Shown here one piece after another: positions 23,101 through 33,610 of a stretch of DNA of 64,000 nucleotides. Source of the stretch: Paraphysomonas bandaiensis (taxonomy: Eukaryota; Chrysophyceae); assembly GCA_965644295.1 (NCBI GenBank), contig CBFFRP010000186.1:62001-126000 (forward strand), read 5' to 3'. The notes beneath the pieces were generated by a model. That model saw only the letters and a program-made list of their open reading frames with translations. It made no database searches and was not told the DNA's origin. Position 1 is the first letter of the stretch. Every line of letters begins with the position of its first letter. Made by a program: the position numbers and the translations under genes.

Positions 23101-24639
23101 ACAAGAACCCTGTGCCCCATCTAGACCTCCCCTTCTCTGGATTACTGGTGCCACCCTGGCTGTCAGAACTCATCACCATGCTGAACATGCTTGAGGATGA
23201 AGCAGGCCCGGAAAGTGTAGCTCTCGATGTCAACTCGGTACCAGAGTTAGAGATTGTGGCCGAGTTATTACGAGACGAGAAGAAAGTTCCGATACGAGTC
23301 ATGATACGCTCCGAAACTTTGGCTTGTTTCTGACGGAGCTGATTCGATACATCTAGTGCAGTCTGCAAACCTCATTAAAACCAAACAAGAATAAAGTTCT
23401 CTGACTGAAAGATTGAATGAAATCGAGAGCTGCTGCGCAAGCATGCATGCAAAATGACACACTATACTGCCGCTCCACATAAAACAAATGTAAACACTTA
23501 TACATACATCTCGCCCACCAACGACAATGATATCATACGTAAATTATATATACATTACTATACAAGACACAGTGATATCATAAAGTATGTACCTCTACAG
23601 GCACTCCGATGACAAGAAAATGTTCGAAAAGGGGTACATTCACGCACGAGGTTTGACAGGTGGAAAGAGTTGGGCTGTCAGGAGGTAAACTTTCAGTAGG
23701 TAGCACTGATGGCGAGGATGACGCCTCCAAAACCATAACATCAGCTGCTGCTGCTGCCAGTGACGTTTGCTGCTTTGGGTTGGACGTAAAAGGGTTCAAA
23801 GATAGCCGCCTCTTTGGCGGTGCGCTGGGTGTAGAATTATGGGAAGTGGCATCAGGATCGACAGTCACAGGAGTGCTCAGACCTCTCATAAGTTTTCCAG
23901 CGATGCTTCTACTATTACTGGATCCCCCATCTTCAGAAGGCGCAGTGCTAGTGGAGAAATCCAGATTACTTTCCCCACCACCTCTCATCGTTGTCTCGGT
24001 GCTGCTTTTTCGAAGTAGCAGAGACCCGCTCATTAGACTGAATCCTGTTTCCGATTGCCTGCTACTTCCCCGGTTCCTACCCTTATCTATCCCTGCCCGG
24101 CTCCGAATAGAGCGAATAAAAGACGTTTTCTCGTCACATTCAGCCAGCAATTCATTGTGTCGCACAGACCCCTATCATACCTGTCAGATACACAGACAAT
24201 GCCGATAGTATCCGCTGTACTCATACCTGAATAGGAATATCTCCATTGAGAAGAGTCTCTACACAAACATCACATTATTACAGTCTACTAACACACTCAC
24301 ATACACACCATGATTGTCTAGAAGATCTTTAAACTCATAGAAGAGCTCTTCAAAGGCTGCTGCGAGTGTGCGATATCTCTCGATCTCTTCTTGATTCTCA
24401 TTACTGAGCTGCTCATTCCTTCGAGCTAACTCTTTGCTGACCTGATCAACAGATGATTCGTTATCACACCAGCAGCAGCAGCAGCAGCAGCAGTATCATA
24501 GTCAGTATGTGTGTGTGTGGAGGGGGAAACCAGGACTCACCTCATGCTCAAAATAAACCTTCTCTTGTAATTTATTCGACAAACGAGAGGCTCTCTTTAG
24601 CTTCTGATGAACATCTCCACCACCAGTTCCACTCTCCAT
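20186..24639 (-). CDS. DENN-domain protein, paralogue 2 (candidate Rab GEF)
   Basis: The first exons read 24639-24541, 24441-24309, 24258-24227, 24171-23593, 23362-23051 and 22998-about 22683. Later exons carry the cDENN core (about 22300-21690), the helical segment (about 21550-21011), an acidic Ser-rich exon (ending about 20580) and the last exon 20521-20186. The order and many motifs match paralogue 1: FEHFLVIGVPVE, a TALDVSNQLRQKQ exon, CDFCMPSGGKLR, EASVCYCFITRFPLF and FVSTQ before the last intron. It differs in having an extra intron near GDIPIQ, an intron after GVDTGRTYGIC, and a Ser/Arg-rich C-terminal tail of about 90 residues that paralogue 1 lacks. A Rab exchange role is inferred from the DENN family. 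Confidence 0.75.
24472..24493. repeat. CAG trinucleotide run in DENN paralogue 2 intron 1
   Basis: Roughly seven CAG triplets lie in tandem inside the first intron of the minus-strand gene, close to its end next to exon 2. Confidence 0.8.
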
Positions 24640-25155
24640 ATCAGCACTGTCACTATATCTTTATGTTAAGACCATAGAGGCGATGAACAGTCAAGTTTAA
24701 CACAACACTCCTAGAAAACCCCTCAGAAAAAACTCCTCCATTCATTATAAATTATGGGTTTATATAAAAATTAGGGGTTTTTAGAGAAATATATAGAGGA
24801 AGTCATCGCCAAATGCCATCCTGCAGCTGCTCTATACGGAGATTATATCAGCCAACTGTCATTACATAAAAATAGTGGATTTTATTAAAAAAATACCTAT
24901 TTTTTGCATGAAAAAAGTCCCAATATCAGACTATCTAATAAAGATTAATATCAAATCATTTTTAATTGAAGGACTATGATTGGTGGTTGAGCCCAATAGA
25001 TGTGACCGTTGAGAAGTTATGTGTATATATGCAGTTGGAGAGTGTGTATATATATGCATGTATGCATGTGTGTGTGTTGCAGTGCAATCCATATGCAACT
25101 ATAGAGTTAACCTCTCAGTAAACAAGCCTCAATCGATTCAATCAAATACAACAAC
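24640..25155. other. Intergenic, divergent promoters; small A/T palindromes
   Basis: It lies between DENN paralogue 2 and the 25156 gene. A hairpin-like stretch at about 24711-24800 has CTAGAAAACCCCTCAGAAAA on one side and AGGGGTTTTTAGAG on the other. No gene is seen. Confidence 0.45.
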
Positions 25156-26151
25156 ATGATGAGTGATTCCCGAACACCTGTAAAGGTGAGTAAAGAGGAT
25201 GTGTATGATGTGTCTCAGTGCGGCAGTAAACTATCATGTGACATGTCGTCTCCTCTGCACGGTCACTGCCTCTTTCAACAGAACACTCTCTTTAATCCAT
25301 TGCAATACTGTCCTGATATCTCTCCAGTCAAAGAGAAGCATATTGAGGGTTTGCTTGACAAGTATCGCACTCTCATATCGAATATACTGAACATAAACAC
25401 AAACGAAACAACAAATAAAACTAAAACACCCAACTCAAAATCAAGAAGACGTCAGTCTCTTGCAATATCAAAGAATTTATCTGATATTTCGTCATTGATA
25501 ATGACTCCTACGAAGTTAACTTTATTAGAAACACCAAAATCGGGTCGTCGACATCGACTCAGTGTTGAGTTTGGCACTAATTCTGTCAAGAAACCAGGAA
25601 CTCCGCGTCGTTCATTGAGCAGAGTATCCTCCTTAAAGGAAAGAAAAGAAAGTAATTCATCTCAGCTCTTTGACTCTCCCAATCTGCATCGACGTGCATT
25701 GCAGACCAAGACAGCGTCTCTAGGGGACCTAGTTGGTATGCTACACAACATATGTGCAGATTTCTCTGCGGATGATTTATCTCTATTCAACAACAATACT
25801 AGAGACAGCGACCTTTGCAATGTTGTCATGGCTCAGTGGGAAAGTAGTGACTCTTCTCTATTTGTCAGTACAGAAGTCGCCCAAGCCAGCGATGCTGTTG
25901 GTGTTGTTGAGGTGGATCAAGAAAATACTCCACCAGCCGCCCCACCTGTACAAACTACTAGTCCTATTTGTACTCCTGCCAAACTTTATCAACAGCAAAA
26001 CAGCAACAGGCGAAAGAGTCGATCTGCTTCAAAAATGGAGTACGATTCTATGATGCAGTCCTGCTCCGAGATACTGTCCGAGATTGATGTCATTATGTCC
26101 AGAAAAACTAAAACCACAGCATCTCATATTCCTACCCGCAATCTAATATGA
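25156..26151 (+). CDS. Hypothetical Ser-rich, basic protein (331 aa)
   Basis: A single open frame starts at ATGATG and ends with TGA at 26149-26151. I do not recognise a domain. The sequence is polar and basic with many Ser-Pro and Thr-Pro pairs (SPVKEK, TPTKL, ETPKSGRR, GTPRRSLSR, ENTPP, CTPAK), which look like proline-directed kinase sites. A short helical part follows the N-terminus (KEKHIEGLLDKYRTLISNIL) and another is near the end (MMQSCSEILSEIDVIM). The pattern is common in disordered nuclear or cytoskeletal regulators of the cell cycle; that is only a hint. The shadow ORFs in other frames are much shorter. Confidence 0.6.
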   Translation: MMSDSRTPVKVSKEDVYDVSQCGSKLSCDMSSPLHGHCLFQQNTLFNPLQYCPDISPVKEKHIEGLLDKYRTLISNILNINTNETTNKTKTPNSKSRRRQSLAISKNLSDISSLIMTPTKLTLLETPKSGRRHRLSVEFGTNSVKKPGTPRRSLSRVSSLKERKESNSSQLFDSPNLHRRALQTKTASLGDLVGMLHNICADFSADDLSLFNNNTRDSDLCNVVMAQWESSDSSLFVSTEVAQASDAVGVVEVDQENTPPAAPPVQTTSPICTPAKLYQQQNSNRRKSRSASKMEYDSMMQSCSEILSEIDVIMSRKTKTTASHIPTRNLI

Positions 26152-27385
26152 ATTATTTTCAGCAAGAACTCTTTCTTAAATTGCCTTTCAGCCTATAAGC
26201 ATCCACTTAGTCATAGAAACGAAACACCCGTGATTATATAATTAAAGAGAAGTAATTAAAGCGATGTACCTGACTTTCTGTTTTGTTTGAGAGCAATAAA
26301 AGCTGTAGTTCTATCGTATTTGAATTATGACCATTATTTGAAGAATACAGTAGCGATTAACGGTATTACATGAACTATTATATTGCTAAATATAATAGCA
26401 GTGATTTTGAAATCTATGATCGTATGAATATGACTAGTAGGTGAGATAACATGTTAGAATTGGACATTTCACTGAAGTTGACTTGACTCTACCTTGCTTT
26501 GTTGAACACAATGCACTTTATTTTGCTCGCTCACTGCGTTTGCTTCGAGTGATGAAGCGGAGGTGCATCTTGGTGCTTACGGCGACGCACAAGCAGCTTC
26601 CGTAGCGTTAAATAGTAGGATAACAGAGTTCGTATTAGTTAGATACAGGTAGACGTCTATCTAGCTACTAAGCTGGTGCTGACTCTTAACGCCTATTGCT
26701 AATAAGAAGACTTTCAATATATAAGCATTGGGTATATGTTACGTTCAGTTAATTAAATCTTTACTACCTATATATCTAATATCTATATATGTGACAATGT
26801 GATACATTCAATATTCAATTATCAATTAGACCCTTCGATAAGCTCTTGTAAACATCAATAAGCTCTGGTGTTTTGTGGACTTTAATTAACATGTATATAT
26901 CGACGATGAGGAAAGTTGATGCAGTCATACTACTGATCTTAGAAGTGAGTAGTCATCTCAAAGGTGGTGCAGCCGTGCAGCAACGTAGCAACCATATACT
27001 TCACTTTTAACTACAATTGTGACTTCCTTTTGGTGGGAAATGAGAGTAATTACAACTCTGAGGTGGGCTAGATGGCTAGATTGAAGTAAGGGGTTTATTT
27101 ATACTAGTTGTGGCTGAGCTTCTTTGCACTTCGATCCAGTCAATTAAACAAAATAATATCTTGTCTAAAATATTTAAATGATCTCAGTATTGTATAGGAA
27201 AAGGCACAAATGCACTATAGGTTTCAGATATAAGACCACAATATAAAATAGATTCGATTATATCATATATTGCTGCAAACTTGAAACAAGCTACAACACA
27301 AATATTTCTATTCCCGACAGAGAGTAGTACCTACACAAGACACAAGACTATTTCACAAGAATACAACTGAATCGAGCCTAGTCAG
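26152..27385. other. AT-rich intergenic region with R1 copy B
   Basis: No gene is seen. A dispersed-repeat copy sits at 26522-26720. The rest is unstructured AT-rich DNA between two convergent genes. Confidence 0.5.
26522..26720 (+). repeat. Dispersed repeat family R1, copy B
   Basis: It begins with TTTGCTCGCTCACTGCGTTT, a segment also found (changed) at 39738-39770, then the R1 core GACGCACAAGCAGCTTC and the end CGCCTATTGCTAATAAGAAG followed by ACTTTCAATATATA. Confidence 0.7.
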
Positions 27386-29592
27386 CTATCTCTGACTTAT
27401 ATCTTCCGCTGTAAGCAATCGGTTTCTCTCACTCAACAACATGAAGCCCTCAACAAGCTGGGAAAAAAGTTTGTCGTCCTCAATCTTTATGAGTGAGGTT
27501 TTTTCCTCAGCCACAATGCTAATACAGTGATCGAATTTACCCGACCCTATTTTAATGCTTTTGATGGAGGACACCGGAACGGAGTGGCGTGGGTCTGGAA
27601 CCAGATTAGCCCTGTATATTCACATCACATACGTGAACTAAGACACTGATGCCAAAACTCCACATGTGCATAGCTCGGAGACAACATATATCACGCACAC
27701 AATGGAAAAAGCACTGATATGAAGATAGCAGCATGCATATCAAGTGTACAGTACCTTCCGGGCGGTAGCCAACAAAGCCGGGTTTCCTCTTTATCCAGGA
27801 AGAGAGTACGTACAGCATGGCGAGTGATGGGTGTGTTGCTGATTTTGACTACGTCCACACCGCTCTTCATGAGGGCAGTGAATTTCATAAGATTATCTCT
27901 GTGTAATCACGATGTGATGGTTATCGAGGGTAAGTAGGTACTACGGAAAGATACCTCTTAATATCATCTCTCCGCTTTTCCTCGGACCCTTTCCGGGCCC
28001 TACTCCTAGTACTGCTGTCATCTCCCCGACTTCGCCTACGACGCTGCACAGCGGTTACAGTGAAACGGTTGACATATCAGCAAGGTACATGTCGCGACTG
28101 GTGGCTACCCTCGAAGTCTCCAGATGAAGCATCAGATAAACTAAAAACAGGACTACTACACGAGCTAGCACTGCTGCTACTAGCGTCCGACCTACTCCGC
28201 CGGGCCCTTCCACTTCCTCCTTCAGGCACACTTCGGCGAGACTTCCCTCTGGCGGCTATCACTTCCCTCTGCGTTGCGATCTCCAGTCAAACTATATTGC
28301 ATACAGTAATAGCCACACACACTCACCGCATTGGCCTTAGAGTTGTTCACAAAAGAGTTCTTGCGAGTAAGATCGCTGGCTGAAGACACTACGTCCAGCA
28401 TGTTTAAATTCACCTTACATCCAGTGGTGCCTTTGAACCCCGTCTTCGCAGCCTTATTGGAGTAGAACACCGCCAAGAGCGAGGCAGGTCTCTCCCCCTG
28501 AATGGTAGGAACCACACAGCGCCCTGTGTCTATCACCTGACCACATGTCGCCAGAGGAGCAATAGCCTGTCTGAAACACCTCTCGCACAAAATAGATGGA
28601 GCCTGGGTCCGGTGTTGCATATTATTATCATACACACCCAGAGGTTGCCATCCACCCACAGGAAGGCCACAAACACAAGATAATCGCAAGCTGCGCCGTC
28701 TAGTCTTTCTACTTGCTCCCTCCAAAACGGAAAACAAGAGCTCCTGAGCGGGAGAGTACCCTATCTCGACACGCTTACTTCTGGAGTCCATACCTCCAGA
28801 GACATCTCCGTCTGATTCACTATCATCATCAATGGCTCTTTGCTCTATAGCAAGGTCTGTTCATGTATACATGAGTTCAATAGAGTGTCATAACGTATGA
28901 GTTATCACATATCACAATAGTCTGATAGCTGCGTTTAACTCACCTAAGAGCCATACAATGAATTCAATTGAAGGAGGTCTGGAGAGATCAACTCCAGCCG
29001 CTTGTAATCCATACGTCTCTGCTGCTGTCTCAATGTATCGTCTTATAGTACTCGTTGAGGCCCCCACAGCCCTCATTGAACCAAAAGCAACGGCTTGAAT
29101 CCTTAATATAGAAAAGAGTGCAAAGACATGAGATGACTGCATCCCAATGAATCGTCTTGACTTCGATGCTAACTCCTCCCATCTTATGATGTCATCTGAC
29201 AGGATCTCGTCCGTACAATACATCCAAAAGTTTATATTACTCCACACTTCATGCGATGGAAGTGAATGAAGTATACTAAACATTGAACTTCCTGTACTTC
29301 TACCGTATCTTCGAGAGGTACTGAAGACAGCTGCAATAGATTTGAAGTCACCTGAATTGTTGGCTTCTCTCAATAGAGCCCTCGTGATGTCTAGTATACA
29401 GAGGTATGAATCATGCGGTAGACGAAGACAAGGGGCTTTATTATGAAGACATTCTAAGAAATCTTCACGTAATGTACGCTCTCGTAGCATGCCGATCACT
29501 ATAAGCAACTCAGAGCCTGAAACATCTTGACCAGTGATGATCTGAGACAACAGATCACTGAAACGACCACGAGGACCATACATGTGACTCAT
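27386..29592 (-). CDS. SBF2/KIAA0513-like helical domain plus C-terminal PH domain protein
   Basis: Six exons join in frame: 29592-28944, 28856-28327, 28280-28089, 28043-27955, 27898-27755 and 27611-27386, giving 609 residues. The introns are short (45-143 bases). The N-terminal 215 residues (LREDFLECLHNKAPCLRLP, then HEVWSNINFWMYC) resemble the helical domain shared by SBF1/SBF2 and KIAA0513; this match is from memory of pattern and is tentative. A Cys-containing segment (CVCGLPVGG, CERCF) and an Arg/Ser-rich linker follow. The last about 120 residues look like a PH domain: NLMKFTALMKSGVD, RTLFLDKEETRLCWLPPG, SSIKSIKIGSG, then a C-terminal helix. PH domains bind phosphoinositides or proteins, so membrane association is likely. 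Confidence 0.65.
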
Positions 29593-30456
29593 GTGTGTGA
29601 TGGTGTGGTGTATAGACGTGATGTTGATCCCGGGGAGTTATATATGAATGTATGTGTATGTTACATACGCTGTTTGACGTATGTATGTATGTGTATGTGT
29701 GTGTAGGCGTATGTGTACTGGTGCATGTACAGTAGAACTGCAGGTAGATGGGAAATATTTCGTATCTTAGATGTACTGTTGTATAGCACACTCCGCTGCA
29801 TAGGTACAGGTGGTGTGCAAGTACAACAGCATACATATGTGTGTATGATACCGCTATATCTACATGTTCTATATCTACACACATATATCTACACACATCA
29901 TCCCGTTATACGTACTGTATAACTTCAGAGTACAGTGCTCTGCTCTAATATGAGAGATGCAGTGCATTGATGTGCACAGTTAGGCAGTTAGGAGATGCCT
30001 TATTGCCTTTACATGACAATCTATCATCTATCTCCTTATCTCCGGATTGTGCCAACTAATATTATAGCATGATCTACTGACGCTGTCGTATTGATCTCTA
30101 TACAATATATGTATATATATAACAAAGCACTAACATACCGTATACGGACAGCCATCCGTTAACAACATACCGTTCACTTCTTTCTAGTGTCCTTTGAAGA
30201 TACGCAAAGTGAGTGATGACCAACGACATCCACTGCAAGTATACAGAGACTACAGCAGAGGTATATATGCGTATATTTCCATATGATCACAGTGTGCATA
30301 GTTCTCTATAGAAACACACGTAGAGCATCTGGTTAACGAGGATCTCTATACATAAGAAACCACGACTATCTCCATTAAACAGTGATGTGGTAAGGTGCAT
30401 GAACACATACCTAACCCTTCCTCTTCCATTAACATTGCACTGATCATACACACACT
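29593..30456. other. Divergent promoter region
   Basis: It lies between the minus-strand SBF2-like/PH gene and the plus-strand ABC-F gene. GTATGTATGTGTGTAG-like microsatellite lies at about 29675-29720. No further element was recognised. Confidence 0.5.
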
Positions 30457-32265
30457 ATGCTACATATCTCACGACGACTTCGTTTACAACAACTTCATTA
30501 TCCCATCCAATCAAAATCCTTCTCTTCGATAGTGTCCTTTAAAGATGTTTCCTTTGAATACAATGCTAATAAGCCAGTCATATGTAACGGCTCGTTCTCT
30601 ATAGAGGAGGGCTCGAAGGTCACTATCATGGGACAGAATGGTAGTGGGAAATCCACCATGTTAAAGCTCATGACAGGAGAGTTACGGCCTGATATGGGGT
30701 CTATTAATATTCATTCATCTGTTAAAGTTGCAGCAGCGAAGCAAATCATGTCCAAAGAGTTAACACATCTATCAGTAAGGGACTTCTTCATACATCATGC
30801 TCCTTATCTTGAGGATGGCATTGAGAAAGATATCTATAAGACCCTCGATACAGTGGAGCTCACTGCACCATTAGACAGAAAGATACATACATTCTCAGGT
30901 GGACAACAGGCAAGATTGCTTCTAGCTGCTGCTCTTATACAGGATCCTGATCTGCTCTTGTTGGATGAGCCCACTAATAATCTCGATCACAGTGGGATTA
31001 ATAACTTAACTGATTTTATGTGGGGATTTCATAAGACAGTCATTGTCATATCTCACGATGAAGAGTTCCTCAATTCATTCACTGACAGTGTGCTCTATTT
31101 GGACTCTTGGACACATAAAATAGAGAGTTATGATGGCAACTATAATGATGTCAAACGTGATATTGCTAGGCGTATAGAGAAAGAGAATCAAGCTAATGCT
31201 CGCTTAGCGAAGGCTGCACAGCAAAAAAAGGATCAGGCTAACAAGTTCAAGGATAAGGGGGGTGGTATGCGTAAGGTGGCAAAGAAGATGCGCGAAGATG
31301 CAGCGCGTATGGAGGAGGCGCAGGTGGCTGTAAGACGGGAAGATAAGCCACTGAAACCTTTTACTATACCCTGTCAATTTGGTGTCAGTGGCGATGTTCT
31401 GGACCTGTCTGCAGTTTCGCTGCCTTCAGTGCAAGGTGGGGGACTAAAGGTTATACCACTACAGTTCCCTCTGCAGATGCAGCGAGGTATGCGGTTACAG
31501 CTTCAGGGCCCTAACGGTATTGGCAAAACTACCCTGCTGCAGAACATTGTAGAAGGTCGTATCGAAGGATGCCAGGTGCAAGGAGGTGTGCGTGTTGGAT
31601 ACTATAGACAGGACTTTTCGACACTCAATTTCTCGCACACCGTTCTGGAGAGCTTGCGTGAGGTTTGTGATATTACCACACCTGAAGAAACTATCCGACG
31701 GACCGCTGCTTCTTTTATGCTTACTGGTCCTATAGTACACCAGACCATAGACACCCTCTCTGAGGGTCAGAAGGGTCTGTGCTCACTAGCAAGACTAGTC
31801 CTTCAAGAACCTGGATTACTTATACTAGACGAACCTACGAATCACATCAATTTCCGCCATCTACCAGCTATTGCGCAAGCGCTGAACGAGTACCAGGGTG
31901 CAATGATCTTGGTGTCCCACGATAGGGCCTTTGTGGAAAAGGTGCAGGTAGACAAGGTGCTAAATTTAGGAGATGAGATGGAGAGATTCACAGCATGGCT
32001 TAAGTCCCAGGAGGAGAAGGAGCCAGTTAAGAAGTCTAAAGCAGAAAAAGTAAGTGCGGAACCATCCGCTGAGACCATTAAGGAGACAAAGTCAAATGAT
32101 GAGGCAGCGGACCAGTTTGTTGGTGCATTGCTGGGAAGCTATGCAGCGCTCCGTTTGGAACGGTCTGGCCTTAAGAGGCCGAATATAGTGGTGAAGGCGC
32201 CAGTGATAAAGAAGCGACAGGCTGTCCGAACACCCAAAGAGACCTCCGCTGTAGAGACTCTCTAG
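30457..32265 (+). CDS. ABC-F family ATPase
   Basis: The intronless 602-residue protein has two ABC cassettes in tandem and no membrane segments, the ABC-F layout. Cassette 1 has Walker A GQNGSGKST (59-67), signature FSGGQQARLL (from 146) and Walker B LLLLDEPTNNLD (from about 164). A Lys/Glu-rich linker follows (about 240-290). Cassette 2 has Walker A GPNGIGKTT (351-359), a weaker signature LSEGQKG (from 435) and LILDEPTNHINF (from about 454). ABC-F proteins act on ribosomes during translation. The first 24 residues are Arg/Ser-rich without acids (MLHISRRLRLQQ), which suggests an organelle-targeting presequence. The replacement of LSGGQ and of the D-loop in cassette 2 could alter its ATPase. 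The tail is Lys/Glu-rich. Confidence 0.9.
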   Translation: MLHISRRLRLQQLHYPIQSKSFSSIVSFKDVSFEYNANKPVICNGSFSIEEGSKVTIMGQNGSGKSTMLKLMTGELRPDMGSINIHSSVKVAAAKQIMSKELTHLSVRDFFIHHAPYLEDGIEKDIYKTLDTVELTAPLDRKIHTFSGGQQARLLLAAALIQDPDLLLLDEPTNNLDHSGINNLTDFMWGFHKTVIVISHDEEFLNSFTDSVLYLDSWTHKIESYDGNYNDVKRDIARRIEKENQANARLAKAAQQKKDQANKFKDKGGGMRKVAKKMREDAARMEEAQVAVRREDKPLKPFTIPCQFGVSGDVLDLSAVSLPSVQGGGLKVIPLQFPLQMQRGMRLQLQGPNGIGKTTLLQNIVEGRIEGCQVQGGVRVGYYRQDFSTLNFSHTVLESLREVCDITTPEETIRRTAASFMLTGPIVHQTIDTLSEGQKGLCSLARLVLQEPGLLILDEPTNHINFRHLPAIAQALNEYQGAMILVSHDRAFVEKVQVDKVLNLGDEMERFTAWLKSQEEKEPVKKSKAEKVSAEPSAETIKETKSNDEAADQFVGALLGSYAALRLERSGLKRPNIVVKAPVIKKRQAVRTPKETSAVETL

Positions 32266-32703
32266 TTATTGTACATCTCATGTGACTCCCCATTGCTCGT
32301 ATAATGTTTTCTATTCCACTTTGTCTTCGCCTAGAGCCAACATTAACCTATCAAATTTTCGAACCAGAAATGTGTTTCTAAGAACAATTTTTAATGCTAT
32401 CACAATTGATCAGTGCAAATGTTAATGTGATAATAATAAGATTAATTGGTCTTCTAATGTACGTTCTCTATTCTCTACAGCGTCGTATATGCTTTATTGA
32501 TATCCATGTTATCAAAGTAACTGACAGCTATCAGAAATACTTTTAATGAAACTTAGTGTATTGAAATGGGAATTTTCAACATTGGCGTAGTTACTTGATT
32601 CATATCTACATGTCACTATATTTCCTGTTCTATATAATACATATAATAATAAGGGAGCACAACACTATCTATTATATTAGTGGTGCTATCTACTTTAAGT
32701 TAG

Positions 32704-32822
32704 TAGGTATTAATGGCCATTAGTGGCCATTATAATTGCCGGGACATTTTTCATTAATGCCATTATAATTTCCGGGAACTGGACTACCATTAATGGGCCA
32801 TTAATGGTTATCAGGCCCTGTA
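32704..32822. repeat. Dispersed repeat with ATTAATGGCCATTA motifs
   Basis: It contains CATTATAATTGCCGGGA twice in variant form, then GACTACCATTAATGGGCCAT and CAGGCCCTG. The second half reappears at 48535-48596 next to the transposase relic. It is partly palindromic (TTAATGGGCCATTAA). Confidence 0.7.
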
Positions 32823-33171
32823 ATAATATACTATTGTTCAATAAATTCGCTTCGGTAAAACAGAGTATTTCCTAAAGTTGCATGTTTTGTCGTTACAAGT
32901 AATGTGCATTGTGTATCATACTCTTGTAGCGATACTAAATTGAGGTGGCTACAGGCTACAGGTCTCTGATATTCATCAGAAGTACCATTCATAGAAATTT
33001 CTTCCTCGTTCATGTACACAGAGGTCTCAACAGGAATTTACTACTCTTAATTTCTGCCGTATCTAAAATTTACCTATTTCCTCATATGTAATTCCTTAGC
33101 CTAGCCAAACTAGCACTTCACTAGGGTACGCTCTCGGAATAGGGATACGATTCCGTAAACTGTATTTGTCA

Positions 33172-33240
33172 GGGCTGCATATTAATTAGTTGTCAACTAA
33201 TTGACGCAGGTTGTAGTTAATTATAATAGCAATTATAACT
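33172..33240. repeat. Copy of the 857-1090 repeat
   Basis: CAGGGCTGCATATTAATTAG, then TTGACGCAGGTTGTAG and TATAATAGCAATTATA match the block at about 972-1030. Confidence 0.7.
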
Positions 33241-33610
33241 TGCTCCATTCCGAGCGCGTACTTAGGTAGAGCCGGATGGAGGCCGGGTGGGTACCTAACT
33301 AATACTTGAGTAAGTCCCATATGTTATTTGCTAGCTACCTACTGAACCTAACTAGCTACATCATTATCATACGGTTTTTAGCGCTGAATATGCAGTGAGA
33401 ACCCGAGTGGGGAAGCGCTGAACTAAGCAATGTGTACATAGGTAGAGGCGCGCGGTCGCAACACTCAGCAGCACCCACTAGACAGTCAAACGCGGTGATT
33501 AGTTATGTTGTCAATATGGGGCAGCTACGTAAACCGCCATTTCACATGGTGTCTTTACAGTTTTACAGCACCAGCTCAATCAAAAGATGTCGACAATTTG
33601 ACCACTTCCG

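Larger units (their letters stand above)
32266..33610. other. Intergenic with two dispersed-repeat fragments
   Basis: No gene is seen. Repeat fragments are at 32704-32822 and 33172-33240. The ORF at 32831-33019 has no support. Both flanking genes end here: the ABC-F gene from the left and the minus-strand EGF-like gene from the right. Confidence 0.5.
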
